Shown here: positions 53,938 through 61,058 of the stretch, piece by piece
How positions within the stretch are numbered: position 1 is the stretch's first letter
Layout: every line of letters starts with the position of its first letter
Assembly (NCBI GenBank): GCA_025808875.1
Contig: CP075528.1
Coordinates: 1,054,001 to 1,118,000 of the forward strand
DNA: 64,000 bases
Source: Enhydrobacter sp.
Lineage (GTDB): Bacteria > Pseudomonadota > Alphaproteobacteria > Reyranellales > Reyranellaceae
Reading direction: 5' to 3'
Program-made: the position numbers and the translations under genes
Notes under the pieces: generated by a model
Seen by the model: only the letters and a program-made list of their open reading frames with translations
The model's database searches: none
Told to the model about the DNA's origin: nothing

Positions 53938-54165
53938 TCATGTTTCAGTGACTTCCACCGTCTCATCGAGGAGGTCGGCGGGTTTCACGTTCAACGCTTC
54001 CGCCAAATGCCACATCGTCAACAGCGTGACATTTTGCTGGCCCCGCTCCATGCCGCTCACATAGGCGCGGTCCACACCCATTTTCACGGCGACCGCTTCC
54101 TGGCTCAGACCGGCAGCGACGCGATACCTCCTGACGTTGGCTCCAAAGATTCTGCGAATGTCCAT
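53938..54165 (-). CDS. XRE-family regulator, QseC-like
   Basis: 75 residues from ATG 54165; a TTG at 54183 in frame is less likely. FGANVRRYRVAAGLSQEAVA and VKMGVDRAYVSGMERGQQNV form a complete helix-turn-helix, with a short C-terminal helix. It is divergent from a DUF2285 gene, the arrangement of qseC/qseM in ICEMlSym(R7A), where QseC binds operators between the two genes and sets whether the antiactivator QseM is made. The homology is by size, fold and position; I cannot test sequence identity. Confidence 0.82.
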   Translation of the reverse strand: MDIRRIFGANVRRYRVAAGLSQEAVAVKMGVDRAYVSGMERGQQNVTLLTMWHLAEALNVKPADLLDETVEVTET

Positions 54166-54185
54166 CCGCAGGATAGGAGACAATA

Positions 54186-54216
54186 GTGCATTATATCGCT
54201 ACGTGTTATAATACAC
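54186..54216. promoter_or_regulatory. AT-rich palindromic promoter/operator between qseC- and qseM-like genes
   Basis: GTGTTATAATACAC (54203-54216) has matching GTGT/ACAC ends around a perfect TATAAT read on the plus strand. Reversed, a second TATAAT lies at 54195-54190 for the leftward xre gene. This sudden AT-rich spot between divergent genes fits a self-controlled XRE switch. Confidence 0.55.
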
Positions 54217-54339
54217 GGCCGCGTCGGCTGAGCGTGATGCCGCCAGCGGGCTGCCGTGATGCGTGAAAAGCATCGGGAAATTTCACTTGTCGGTCTGGTG
54301 TGCCTTGGCGGAGCCGATACGATCAATTAACCAAGACAG

Positions 54340-54615
54340 ATGGACGCGCCGATGATCACGATGGACTTCCTGGATCGTCCGCCCGAGAGCAACCGTCTCA
54401 CGGCTTACGATGAAAGCCATCTCGCCGCCTACATCCGGTTGCTGGACGCCGACGCGGAAGGGGCCGATTGGCGTGAGGCGGTGCAAATCATCTTCGGATT
54501 CGACCCCGACGATGACCCCGACCGCGCTCGCGTTATTCATCAAAGCCATCTCGCCCGCGCCCGCTGGATGACCACGACGGGCTATCGCGAGCTCCTCCGT
54601 CCCCGCGTGTCCTAG
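54340..54615 (+). CDS. DUF2285 domain protein, QseM-like antiactivator
   Basis: 91 residues from ATG 54340; ATGs at 54352 and 54361 are possible. The core RLTAYDESHLAAYIRLLDAD, WREAVQIIFGFDPDDDPDRA and SHLARARWMTTTGYRELL is a single DUF2285 domain. In ICEMlSym(R7A) the small DUF2285 protein QseM blocks both TraR and FseA and so keeps the element silent. Its place between a divergent xre gene and the fseA-like gene is the same here. No AHL synthase or TraR-type gene is seen in the window. Confidence 0.8.
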   Translation: MDAPMITMDFLDRPPESNRLTAYDESHLAAYIRLLDADAEGADWREAVQIIFGFDPDDDPDRARVIHQSHLARARWMTTTGYRELLRPRVS

Positions 54616-54741
54616 AGCGGGACACTCCTCCCGGTTGTGCAAGGCATCGCGCCCCGCAGTTTTGGGGACTTCCGCCGAGCCTCGTCGGCGGCGAGGCTTA
54701 ACGCGCAGGGGGCCACTCAGAGCGCGGACGAGGAGACGCGT

Positions 54742-54969
54742 ATGGCCGAGCCGCCGGATTGGCGATTGCAGACAACCGAACGCGCGCTGAACCGCTTGGA
54801 ACGGCAAGGGTTCGCGTGGGAGTTTCTGCGCCGCAATCCCGACTATCGCAGCGACTATGACCGCCTGCGCGGCACCCCGGCCAGCCGCGAGAGCGCTTCA
54901 TTGCCGCATAGGAGCGCCACCCCGCAATGGGGGTTGCGCTTTCCTGCTCGATCCCGACCGCTCCGCTAG
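54742..54969 (+). CDS. fseA: FseA-like activator, N-terminal frame (DUF6499)
   Basis: 75 codons in frame 1: PDWRLQTTERALNRLERQGF, then AWEFLRRNPDYRSDYDRLRG and PQWGLRF, a DUF6499 domain. The frame stops at 54969 just after leaving the conserved sequence. The matching DUF2285 domain continues in the +1 frame. In ICEMlSym(R7A) the corresponding genes (msi172/msi171) are joined by programmed +1 ribosomal frameshifting into FseA, the activator of rdfS and excision. Here a fused product would have about 259 residues. Confidence 0.82.
   Translation: MAEPPDWRLQTTERALNRLERQGFAWEFLRRNPDYRSDYDRLRGTPASRESASLPHRSATPQWGLRFPARSRPLR
54940..54946 (+). other. Putative +1 ribosomal frameshift site in fseA
   Basis: The conserved reading WGLRF ends with TTT at 54940-54942 followed by C. 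Slipping one base lets tRNA-Phe re-pair on TTC (54941-54943), after which frame 2 reads LLDPDRSASETAIFWRPE, as expected for the intact family. The exact slip codon is inferred from the join of conserved sequence, not proven. Confidence 0.6.
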
Positions 54970-55522
54970 CGAGACCGCGATCTTCTGGCGGCCAGAGCTT
55001 GTCGCCAGCGTCTTGCTGATTGAACCAGCGCCGGCCGTCTTTCTCGCCGCCAAGCGACTCGACCAGCTCGACCTAACTCACGCCACACTGCACGCGCAAC
55101 CCGGAGGCGAAGGTGCGATCATTTTAGCCGATCCCGACGGCGATCATCATTTGGTCGTCGGCGCCATCGACCCGGCTCAACCGCTCGCCGTTCTGCTGCC
55201 GCTCGACGACAACTTCCACATCCGCGCCGAAGCGGCATTGCGATTCCAACGCCGCCTATTTGGACGCGCCCCCGGTCCGCTACCGCGCGCGCTCACGCTC
55301 ACACCGCGCCGCCGCCTGCGGCTGGTGCGCATGGTGCGTGCGCTCGATGGCCGATCCGCAGGCGCGACTTATCGCGAAATCGCCGGCGTGCTTTTCGACA
55401 CGCCGCGGCAGTCCGCCACCGAATGGAAAACGTCGTCCATCCGCGCCCAGACAATCCGTTTGGTCAAGGATGCCGAGACGATGGTGCGCGGCGGCTATCT
55501 CCGCTTGCTGGCCGGCCGCTGA
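54944..55522 (+). CDS. fseA: FseA-like activator, C-terminal frame (DUF2285)
   Basis: Frame 2, translated after the proposed slip: DPDRSASETAIFWRPELVAS, then a beta-rich middle and a C-terminal DUF2285 domain with RLRLVRMVRALDGRSAGATY, REIAGVLF and RLVKDAETMVRGGYLRLLAG. The frame is open back to 54857, where an ATG exists without a good ribosome-binding site. On its own it would be a DUF2285 protein; joined to the first frame it is FseA. rdfS lies 153 bases downstream, as expected for its main target. Confidence 0.82.
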   Translation: MLDPDRSASETAIFWRPELVASVLLIEPAPAVFLAAKRLDQLDLTHATLHAQPGGEGAIILADPDGDHHLVVGAIDPAQPLAVLLPLDDNFHIRAEAALRFQRRLFGRAPGPLPRALTLTPRRRLRLVRMVRALDGRSAGATYREIAGVLFDTPRQSATEWKTSSIRAQTIRLVKDAETMVRGGYLRLLAGR

Positions 55523-55675
55523 CTCCCTGCGGTCCCCATCGAACGAGGGGCACAAGGGGGGTACGCGCACAGAGGGGTCTCACTCCGTCATCCACCCTGA
55601 CGCCGGTGGTTCGCCATCGTGGTCGCCGCTTCGCCACTGCACGCCGGCGGGGCAGCCGATCCACCGGAGGCCCCA

Positions 55676-55966
55676 ATGTCAGCAGCGCGACTCGACCCCC
55701 CGCCACGCTATCTCCGCACATCCGAGGCGGCGCGCTTCCTCGGCCTATCCGGTCGCACGCTGGAGAAGCACCGCACCTACGGCACGGGACCGGTCTATCG
55801 CAAGCTCGGCGGACGCATTGTCTATGCCCTCGACGATCTTCAGGCTTGGGCGGATCGCGGCACACGGCAGTCGACATCAGATCCGGGCCACGGTGTTGTC
55901 CACCCTGCAAAACGACAGGCGACGCCCGCCGGGGGAATGCCCGTGCGACGCGGCGGCGCGTCATGA
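55676..55966 (+). CDS. rdfS: Excisionase / recombination directionality factor, AlpA-like (RdfS)
   Basis: 96 residues from ATG 55676 behind GGAGG. RYLRTSEAARFLGLSGRTLE and KLGGRIVYALDDLQAWADRG make the winged HTH of AlpA/RdfS-type factors; the last 30 residues are basic and probably flexible. RdfS binds near att and turns the integrase towards excision. It is translationally coupled (ATGA) to parA downstream and lies just after fseA. Confidence 0.87.
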   Translation: MSAARLDPPPRYLRTSEAARFLGLSGRTLEKHRTYGTGPVYRKLGGRIVYALDDLQAWADRGTRQSTSDPGHGVVHPAKRQATPAGGMPVRRGGAS

Positions 55967-56601
55967 TCGTCGCGCTCCTCAATCAGAAGGGTGGCGTCGG
56001 CAAGACGATGCTCACGCTGCATGTCGCCGGCGAATGGGCGAGCAAGGGAAGGCGCGTCCTACTCATTGACGCGGACCCACAGGGCTCCGCGCTCGATTGG
56101 TCCCAGCAGCGGGCACGCGAAGGCCTGCCGCGACTCTTCGGTGTCATCGGCCTGGCGCGGGATACGCTTCACAGCGAAGCGCCGGAGCTGGCGCGAGACG
56201 CCGATCATGTGGTGATCGACGGGCCACCGCGCGTCGCCAGCCTGATGCGGTCCGCGCTGCTTGCCGCCGACCTGGTACTGATCCCCGTGCAGCCATCGCC
56301 TTTCGATGGCTGGGCGTCCGCGGAGATGCTCTCGCTGCTGGGCGAGGCGCGGATCTACCGCCCCCAGCTCGCCGCCCGCTTCGTGCTGAATCGCTGCGGA
56401 GCGCGAACCGTCATCGCGCGCGAGACGGCCGAGACGCTCGCCGATCACGATCCGCCGGTACTCACCAGCACCGTCGGCCAGCGCGTCACCTTCGCCGACG
56501 CGGCACGCTCCGGCCGCCTGGTCTCCGAGATCAACGAACGCAGCCCCGCTGCGCGCGAGATCACCGCACTCTGCACTGAGGTCGGGAGGATCGCACCATG
56601 A
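55963..56601 (+). CDS. parA: ParA-like ATPase
   Basis: 212 residues. IVALLNQKGGVGKTMLTLHV is the deviant Walker A, LLIDADPQGSALDW the A' motif, and DHVVIDGPPRVASL the Walker B. The small size and lack of an N-terminal HTH are those of ICE/plasmid type Ib ParA proteins. It may position or stabilise the excised circle. It sits in a chain of ATGA overlaps (rdfS-parA-RHH-DUF2840-traF), so all are made from one transcript. Confidence 0.9.
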   Translation: MIVALLNQKGGVGKTMLTLHVAGEWASKGRRVLLIDADPQGSALDWSQQRAREGLPRLFGVIGLARDTLHSEAPELARDADHVVIDGPPRVASLMRSALLAADLVLIPVQPSPFDGWASAEMLSLLGEARIYRPQLAARFVLNRCGARTVIARETAETLADHDPPVLTSTVGQRVTFADAARSGRLVSEINERSPAAREITALCTEVGRIAP

Positions 56602-56852
56602 CGGAGCGGCCCCACAAACGCGCCTTCACTGCACGTCCAGCCGATCCAGAGAGCTGGGTGAAAGCCCCCAATCCGCGGCACCCGCGCGGCGGCGACACCG
56701 CCACCTTCACCGCGCGCCTCACCATCGACGTCACGCCCGACATGCGTGGCCAGATCAAGATCGCCGCGTTTCAGCGTGGGGTCACCGTCGCCGACATGCT
56801 GCGCGAGCTACTCGCCCGCGAGTTTCCCCCAACCGATGGAGCAACGCCATGA
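56598..56852 (+). CDS. Small ribbon-helix-helix-like partner of ParA
   Basis: 84 residues, coupled by ATGA on both sides. TATFTARLTIDVTPDMRGQI then KIAAFQRGVTVADMLRELLA is a ribbon-helix-helix pattern; the N-terminal 35 residues are basic and Pro-rich. It probably acts as the DNA-binding partner of the ParA-like ATPase, like small plasmid centromere-binding proteins. This is inferred from order and fold. Confidence 0.8.
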   Translation: MTERPHKRAFTARPADPESWVKAPNPRHPRGGDTATFTARLTIDVTPDMRGQIKIAAFQRGVTVADMLRELLAREFPPTDGATP

Positions 56853-57355
56853 ACGGCGCAGCCGACTTGCGTCGCGCCGCGACGCCGAACGTCGCCGGCC
56901 TGACCCATGTCGAGCTGACCTGGATCGAGAAAAGGATCGAATATTGGATCCGGTTCGGACAGGAGGTCCACGAACAGATTCTCGACCGCCGCCGGCGCGT
57001 CGTCAGCTTCCCGCCCCACAGCGTTTTCGCGCTTGTCCGCTGGGCGTCCAACGACTTCGGAACGGTCCTCTCGCGCATCGACATCGTGCGCGCGGTTTCG
57101 CCGGGCGAACCCTATCAGACGTTGCCCTTCGTGCGCCCCGGCGGCGACATTCTGCTGAAGGCCGAGAGCTGGCGACACGTCGAGCGCGTCCTGCAGATCG
57201 TCGACGCGATCGAGTCCAGCGGCATCAATCCCGCCGAGGTCTCGCCGCACCATTGGCGCCACGTTCATAACCGGCTCGTCGCCGGCCAGGAACCGCGCAA
57301 CTACACCGCGCAGCAGCACCGGGCCATCCTCTTGCGCCGAAGGGTCGAGCCATGA
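56849..57355 (+). CDS. DUF2840 protein
   Basis: 168 residues. LTHVELTWIEKRIEYWIRFG, VFALVRWASNDFGTVLSRID and SGINPAEVSPHHWRHVHNRL are typical of DUF2840, a family nearly confined to this ICE class and always between parA and traF. Its function is unknown. Both ends overlap neighbours by 4 bases. Confidence 0.88.
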   Translation: MNGAADLRRAATPNVAGLTHVELTWIEKRIEYWIRFGQEVHEQILDRRRRVVSFPPHSVFALVRWASNDFGTVLSRIDIVRAVSPGEPYQTLPFVRPGGDILLKAESWRHVERVLQIVDAIESSGINPAEVSPHHWRHVHNRLVAGQEPRNYTAQQHRAILLRRRVEP

Positions 57356-57897
57356 CCCGCTTCGGCTACGTCATCACGACGTACTTCACCGTGATGCTGA
57401 TCGGTGGCCTGTCCTTCATCCACATCACGCCCCGGCTGATCTGGAACGCGTCCGCCAGCACGCCGATCGGACTCTATTCGCTCGACCGGTCGCCACGCCT
57501 TCAAGTGACTGACCTCGTCGCCGTGGACGCCCCTGAGCCGCTCGCATCGTTCCTCGCCGAGCGTGGCTACGTGCCGCGCGGCGTCCCCCTCATGAAACGC
57601 GTCGCCGCCCTTCCCGGCCAGCAGGTCTGCCGCACCGGCGCACACGTCACCGTCGATGGCGTCGCGATGGGTGAAGCGCTGACGCGCGACCGTCTCGGCC
57701 GCCATCTGCCCGTCTGGCAGGGCTGCCGGCGCATCGCCGACGGCGAGATCTTCCTCATGAACTGGTCCGTCGAGGACAGCCTCGACGGGCGCTACTTCGG
57801 TCCGATTTCCACCCGCTCGATCATCGGCCGCGCAACGCCTGTGTGGACCGATGAAGACGGCGGCGGCCGCTTCCAATGGCGCGCCGCGACGCGGTGA
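57352..57897 (+). CDS. traF: TraF-like S26 family signal peptidase
   Basis: 181 residues. An N-terminal membrane segment (YFTVMLIGGLSFIHITPRLI) leads into NASASTPIGLYSLD, with the catalytic Ser in the S-x-P-x-G-x-Y motif. PLMKRVAALPGQQVC has the general-base Lys, and GRYFGPISTRSIIGRATPVW the conserved end. TraF proteins process and cyclise the TrbC-type pilin in conjugation. Coupled to DUF2840 by ATGA. Confidence 0.93.
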   Translation: MTRFGYVITTYFTVMLIGGLSFIHITPRLIWNASASTPIGLYSLDRSPRLQVTDLVAVDAPEPLASFLAERGYVPRGVPLMKRVAALPGQQVCRTGAHVTVDGVAMGEALTRDRLGRHLPVWQGCRRIADGEIFLMNWSVEDSLDGRYFGPISTRSIIGRATPVWTDEDGGGRFQWRAATR

Positions 57898-57942
57898 ACG
57901 ACGCGCCTATCCGACCTCACCGCACAGCAAAGGAGTCTTCCC

Positions 57943-58278
57943 ATGCCGCAGATCGGCGAATTCACCCGCACGAAGAACGGCTACGCCGGCCACATCCGCA
58001 CGCTCTCGCTCGACGCCGAAATCGTGCTCGTCCCCGCCGAGCACACCGACGCTGAGAACGCGCCGGACTACCGTGTTCACCACGGCAGCGATGACGGCCC
58101 CGAGATCGGCGCCGGATGGAAACGCACCGGTGAGAAAGCCGGCGACTACGTCTCCCTGCAGATCGACGATCCCACCTTGGCCCAGCCAATCCGCGCCAAT
58201 CTGTTCCAATCGGCCGAAGACAAATCCGCCTGGAATCTGCACTGGAACCGCCCGCCCAAGCGCGGCGAGCGGGACTGA
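57943..58278 (+). CDS. DUF736 protein, copy 2
   Basis: 111 residues. PQIGEFTRTKNGYAGHIRTL, YRVHHGSDDGPEIGAGWKRT and YVSLQIDDPTLAQPIRANLF align with copy 1 at 53393 along the whole length. AAGGAG precedes the start. It lies between the pilin peptidase and lytic transglycosylase genes, the standard place in this ICE class. Confidence 0.92.
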   Translation: MPQIGEFTRTKNGYAGHIRTLSLDAEIVLVPAEHTDAENAPDYRVHHGSDDGPEIGAGWKRTGEKAGDYVSLQIDDPTLAQPIRANLFQSAEDKSAWNLHWNRPPKRGERD

Positions 58279-58281
58279 ACG

Positions 58282-59043
58282 ATGTCCGGCCCGCGCCATC
58301 AAGCTGTCGTCGGGCGGCCAAGCGCCGTCCGACTGACATGCCTCCTTCTCCTTTCCGGCCTGCTGCTCGCCGTGCCGTTTAACGCCACAGCGAGCGCGCA
58401 GAACCCACCGGGCACGCGGACGGCGACGGCCCATCCGTTCGCCGCCTACATTGAAGAGGCCGCACGGCGCTTCCGCATCCCGGCCGCGTGGATTCGCGCC
58501 GTCATGCGCGCGGAAAGCGCCGGCGATGTGCGCGCGATCTCCTCTGCCGGGGCGATGGGCTTGATGCAGATCATGCCTGCTACCTGGGCGGAGCTGCGCG
58601 TCCGCCATGGTCTCGGGCGAAACCCATACGATCCGCGCGACAATATATTGGCTGGCGCAGCTTACTTGCGCGAGATGCATGATCGCTACGGTTCGCCGGG
58701 GTTTCTTGCAGCCTACAATGCGGGGCCAGGGCGCTACGAAGAATATCTCGCGGGCCGCCCGTTGCCGGCCGAGACCCGCGCCTATGTGGCCGCATTGATC
58801 CCTTCCTTCGGCGGCGGTGACCTGCCGGGTGCAACCACCGTCGCCGCGGCTGATCCTCGCGCCTGGACTCGCGCGCCGCTGTTCATCACGCGCGCCAACA
58901 ACGTGACCAGCGTCGATCCAGCGCAGGCGGAAAGCACTCCGGACGACGCTCTGGCAGCAACTCGGGCGCGCGAGACTTCCGCGATCGTCCCGCAATCCTC
59001 GGGCCTGTTCGTGGCGCGCTCGGATGGCGGAGGCCCGCGATGA
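58282..59043 (+). CDS. Conjugation lytic transglycosylase (VirB1-like SLT domain)
   Basis: 253 residues. A signal segment, RLTCLLLLSGLLLAVPFNAT with ASAQ, is followed by the SLT domain: WIRAVMRAESAGDVRAISSA (catalytic Glu), GAMGLMQIMPATWAELRVRH and GSPGFLAAYNAGPGRYEEYL. It opens the peptidoglycan locally for the conjugation channel. The C-terminal 80 residues are low-complexity. The start is three bases after the DUF736 stop, so it is cotranscribed. Confidence 0.92.
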   Translation: MSGPRHQAVVGRPSAVRLTCLLLLSGLLLAVPFNATASAQNPPGTRTATAHPFAAYIEEAARRFRIPAAWIRAVMRAESAGDVRAISSAGAMGLMQIMPATWAELRVRHGLGRNPYDPRDNILAGAAYLREMHDRYGSPGFLAAYNAGPGRYEEYLAGRPLPAETRAYVAALIPSFGGGDLPGATTVAAADPRAWTRAPLFITRANNVTSVDPAQAESTPDDALAATRARETSAIVPQSSGLFVARSDGGGPR

Positions 59044-59110
59044 CGGCGCTTCGTTCGGATCGCGGTCTGGCGGGCTCCAGCGCATCATGGAGTGCGTGGA
59101 GGGGGAAGCA

Positions 59111-59172
59111 GGACAACACAACCGCACGATGGCAGGATAAAGGGGCGCGATGTGCGCCTCGGTTCGGTTGTG
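59111..59172 (-). other. oriT: Candidate origin of transfer (oriT) with MOBP-type nic sequence
   Basis: In the 244-base gap before the relaxase gene, the minus strand reads TTTATCCTG then CCATCG at 59141-59127, matching the YATCCTG/Y nic consensus of RP4-type relaxases; the nick would be between 59133 and 59132. Just 5' of it on that strand is an inverted repeat GGCGC/GCGCC (59144-59148, 59154-59158). An outer pair CACAACCG (59117-59124) and CGGTTGTG (59165-59172) frames the whole. Confidence 0.6.
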
Positions 59173-59287
59173 CTTTTTCAATGGCTTACGCTGCGAATTC
59201 GCGAGGTGCGCCTGTTCGGCGCAGCCTGCGGCTCCGGCGATTTCATAAGCAAATCAGCGCTATCGCGCGATGTGCGGTCTTGCCGCC

Positions 59288-61027
59288 ATGAGCGACGACA
59301 ACGATTTCCGCGTCCGGCCAGGCCGCATCCGATCGACCAGCGCGCAGCGCGCGAGGCCGTTCATCGCCCAAGCCTTGGCCGCCGCCCAGCGCGCCGGCGG
59401 CTCGGTCTCCCGCAAGGGGACGATCGGCCCGAACCACCGCTCCCGGTTCGGCCGGGGCCAGCGCGCATCAGTGCAGGCCAATCGGTTCATCACGTCCCGC
59501 TCGCGCGGCGCCGTCGTCAAGGCGCGTGTCGTCCGTCACGGCGGACGGAGCGCGCCGCTCGCGACCCACCTGAACTATCTGGGCCGCGAGGGCGTCACCC
59601 GGGACGGAGAGAAGGCCCGGCTGTTCGGGCCTGGCGCCGATGACGCTGATCCGAAGGCGTTCGCGGAACGGTGCGAGGATGACCGGCATCATTTCCGGTT
59701 CATCGTCTCGCCGGACGACGCCGTGGAGATGTCAGACCTCAAGACCTTCGCCCGCGATTTGGTCGGCCAGATGGAGAAGGACCTCGGCACCAAGCTCGAA
59801 TGGGTCGCCGTCGATCACTGGAATACCGAACATCCGCACGTCCATTTAATTGTGCGTGGCGTGCGCGAGGATGGCGAAAACCTCGTCATCTCCCGCGACT
59901 ATATCAAGGAAGGCATGCGTGATCGGGCGCGGGATCTGATCACGCAGGAATTGGGGCCGCGCACGGATCACGAGATCCGTCGCACCCTGGAACGTCAGAT
60001 CGACACCGAGCGCTGGACCAACCTCGATCGGCAGCTCGCACGCGACGGCTATCGCACCGGCGTCATCGACCTCGCGCCACATCCCAACCGCCAGCCCGAC
60101 GAATTTCATGCGCTCAAGGTCGGGCGCCTTCGCAAACTGGAATCGCTCGGGCTTGCCGACCAGGTCGGCCCCGGCCAGTGGACTGTTTCCGAAAATGCCG
60201 AGACGACGCTGCGCGAGCTCGGCGAACGCGGCGACATCATCAAGCGCATCCATCGCGGCCTTTCAGAACACAGCATCGAACGCGGCGCGTCCAACTATGT
60301 GCTCGCCGGGGAAAGTCTGGACGATCCTGTGGTCGGCCGGCTGGTCGCCCGCGGTCTCGACGATGAGCTGAAGGGTACAGCCTATGCCGTGGTCGACGGC
60401 ATGGACGGCCGCACCCATCACATCAAGCTGCCCGATCTCGACGCCGCCGGCGATAGCGCGCCCGGCTCAATCGTCGAGCTGCGCAGGTTCGACGACGCGA
60501 AGGGGCAGCGTCGCGTCGCGATGGCGGTCCGATCAGACCTCACCATCGAGCAGCAGATCACCGCGACCGGCGCCACTTGGCTTGATCGACAGGCGATCGC
60601 CCGCGAGCCGGTTGCGCTCGGTGGCGGGGGCTTCGGCGCGGAGGTGCGCGACGCCCTGGACCGGCGCGCCGAACACCTGATTGGGCGAGGTCTGGCCGAA
60701 CGTCAGAACCGCGGCGTCAGCTTCAGCCGCAACCTGATCGAGACGCTCCGCCGGCGCGAGTTGGACGCCGTGGGCGCCAAGATCGCGGCAGAGAGCGGCC
60801 GCCCATTCAATAAGGCCGCGGCGGGGGAATACGTCGCTGGCGCCTACCAGCGGCGCATCGCGCTCGCCTCCGGCCGCTTCGCGATGATCGATGACGGCCT
60901 CGGCTTCCAGCTCGTGCCCTGGTCGCCCTCACTCGAAAAGAAACTCGGCCGGCATGTCTCCGGTCTCGCGCGCAGCGATGGCGGCATCGACTGGAGCTTC
61001 GGCCGCAAGCGGAGGCTGGGCCTGTGA
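59288..61027 (+). CDS. rlxS: Relaxase RlxS (DUF3363/VirD2-like)
   Basis: 579 residues from ATG 59288; an ATG at 59270 adds six residues and is possible. Near residue 95, ATHLNYLGREGVTRDG holds the candidate catalytic Tyr. EWVAVDHWNTEHPHVHLIVR near 183 is the three-His metal motif (H-x-H). The DUF3363 domain follows from about 250 to the C-terminus. It nicks oriT and pilots the T-strand. The candidate oriT is immediately upstream, as in the related symbiosis-island ICE. Confidence 0.93.
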   Translation: MSDDNDFRVRPGRIRSTSAQRARPFIAQALAAAQRAGGSVSRKGTIGPNHRSRFGRGQRASVQANRFITSRSRGAVVKARVVRHGGRSAPLATHLNYLGREGVTRDGEKARLFGPGADDADPKAFAERCEDDRHHFRFIVSPDDAVEMSDLKTFARDLVGQMEKDLGTKLEWVAVDHWNTEHPHVHLIVRGVREDGENLVISRDYIKEGMRDRARDLITQELGPRTDHEIRRTLERQIDTERWTNLDRQLARDGYRTGVIDLAPHPNRQPDEFHALKVGRLRKLESLGLADQVGPGQWTVSENAETTLRELGERGDIIKRIHRGLSEHSIERGASNYVLAGESLDDPVVGRLVARGLDDELKGTAYAVVDGMDGRTHHIKLPDLDAAGDSAPGSIVELRRFDDAKGQRRVAMAVRSDLTIEQQITATGATWLDRQAIAREPVALGGGGFGAEVRDALDRRAEHLIGRGLAERQNRGVSFSRNLIETLRRRELDAVGAKIAAESGRPFNKAAAGEYVAGAYQRRIALASGRFAMIDDGLGFQLVPWSPSLEKKLGRHVSGLARSDGGIDWSFGRKRRLGL

Positions 61028-61058
61028 ACAGCGCGCCTCATCAAGAAAGGACTCCACT

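Noticed and set aside
54857-55522. Independent DUF2285 gene starting at ATG 54857
   Set aside because: There is no ribosome-binding site, and the first 29 residues are a shadow of the DUF6499 frame; the frameshift fusion explains the conserved join better.
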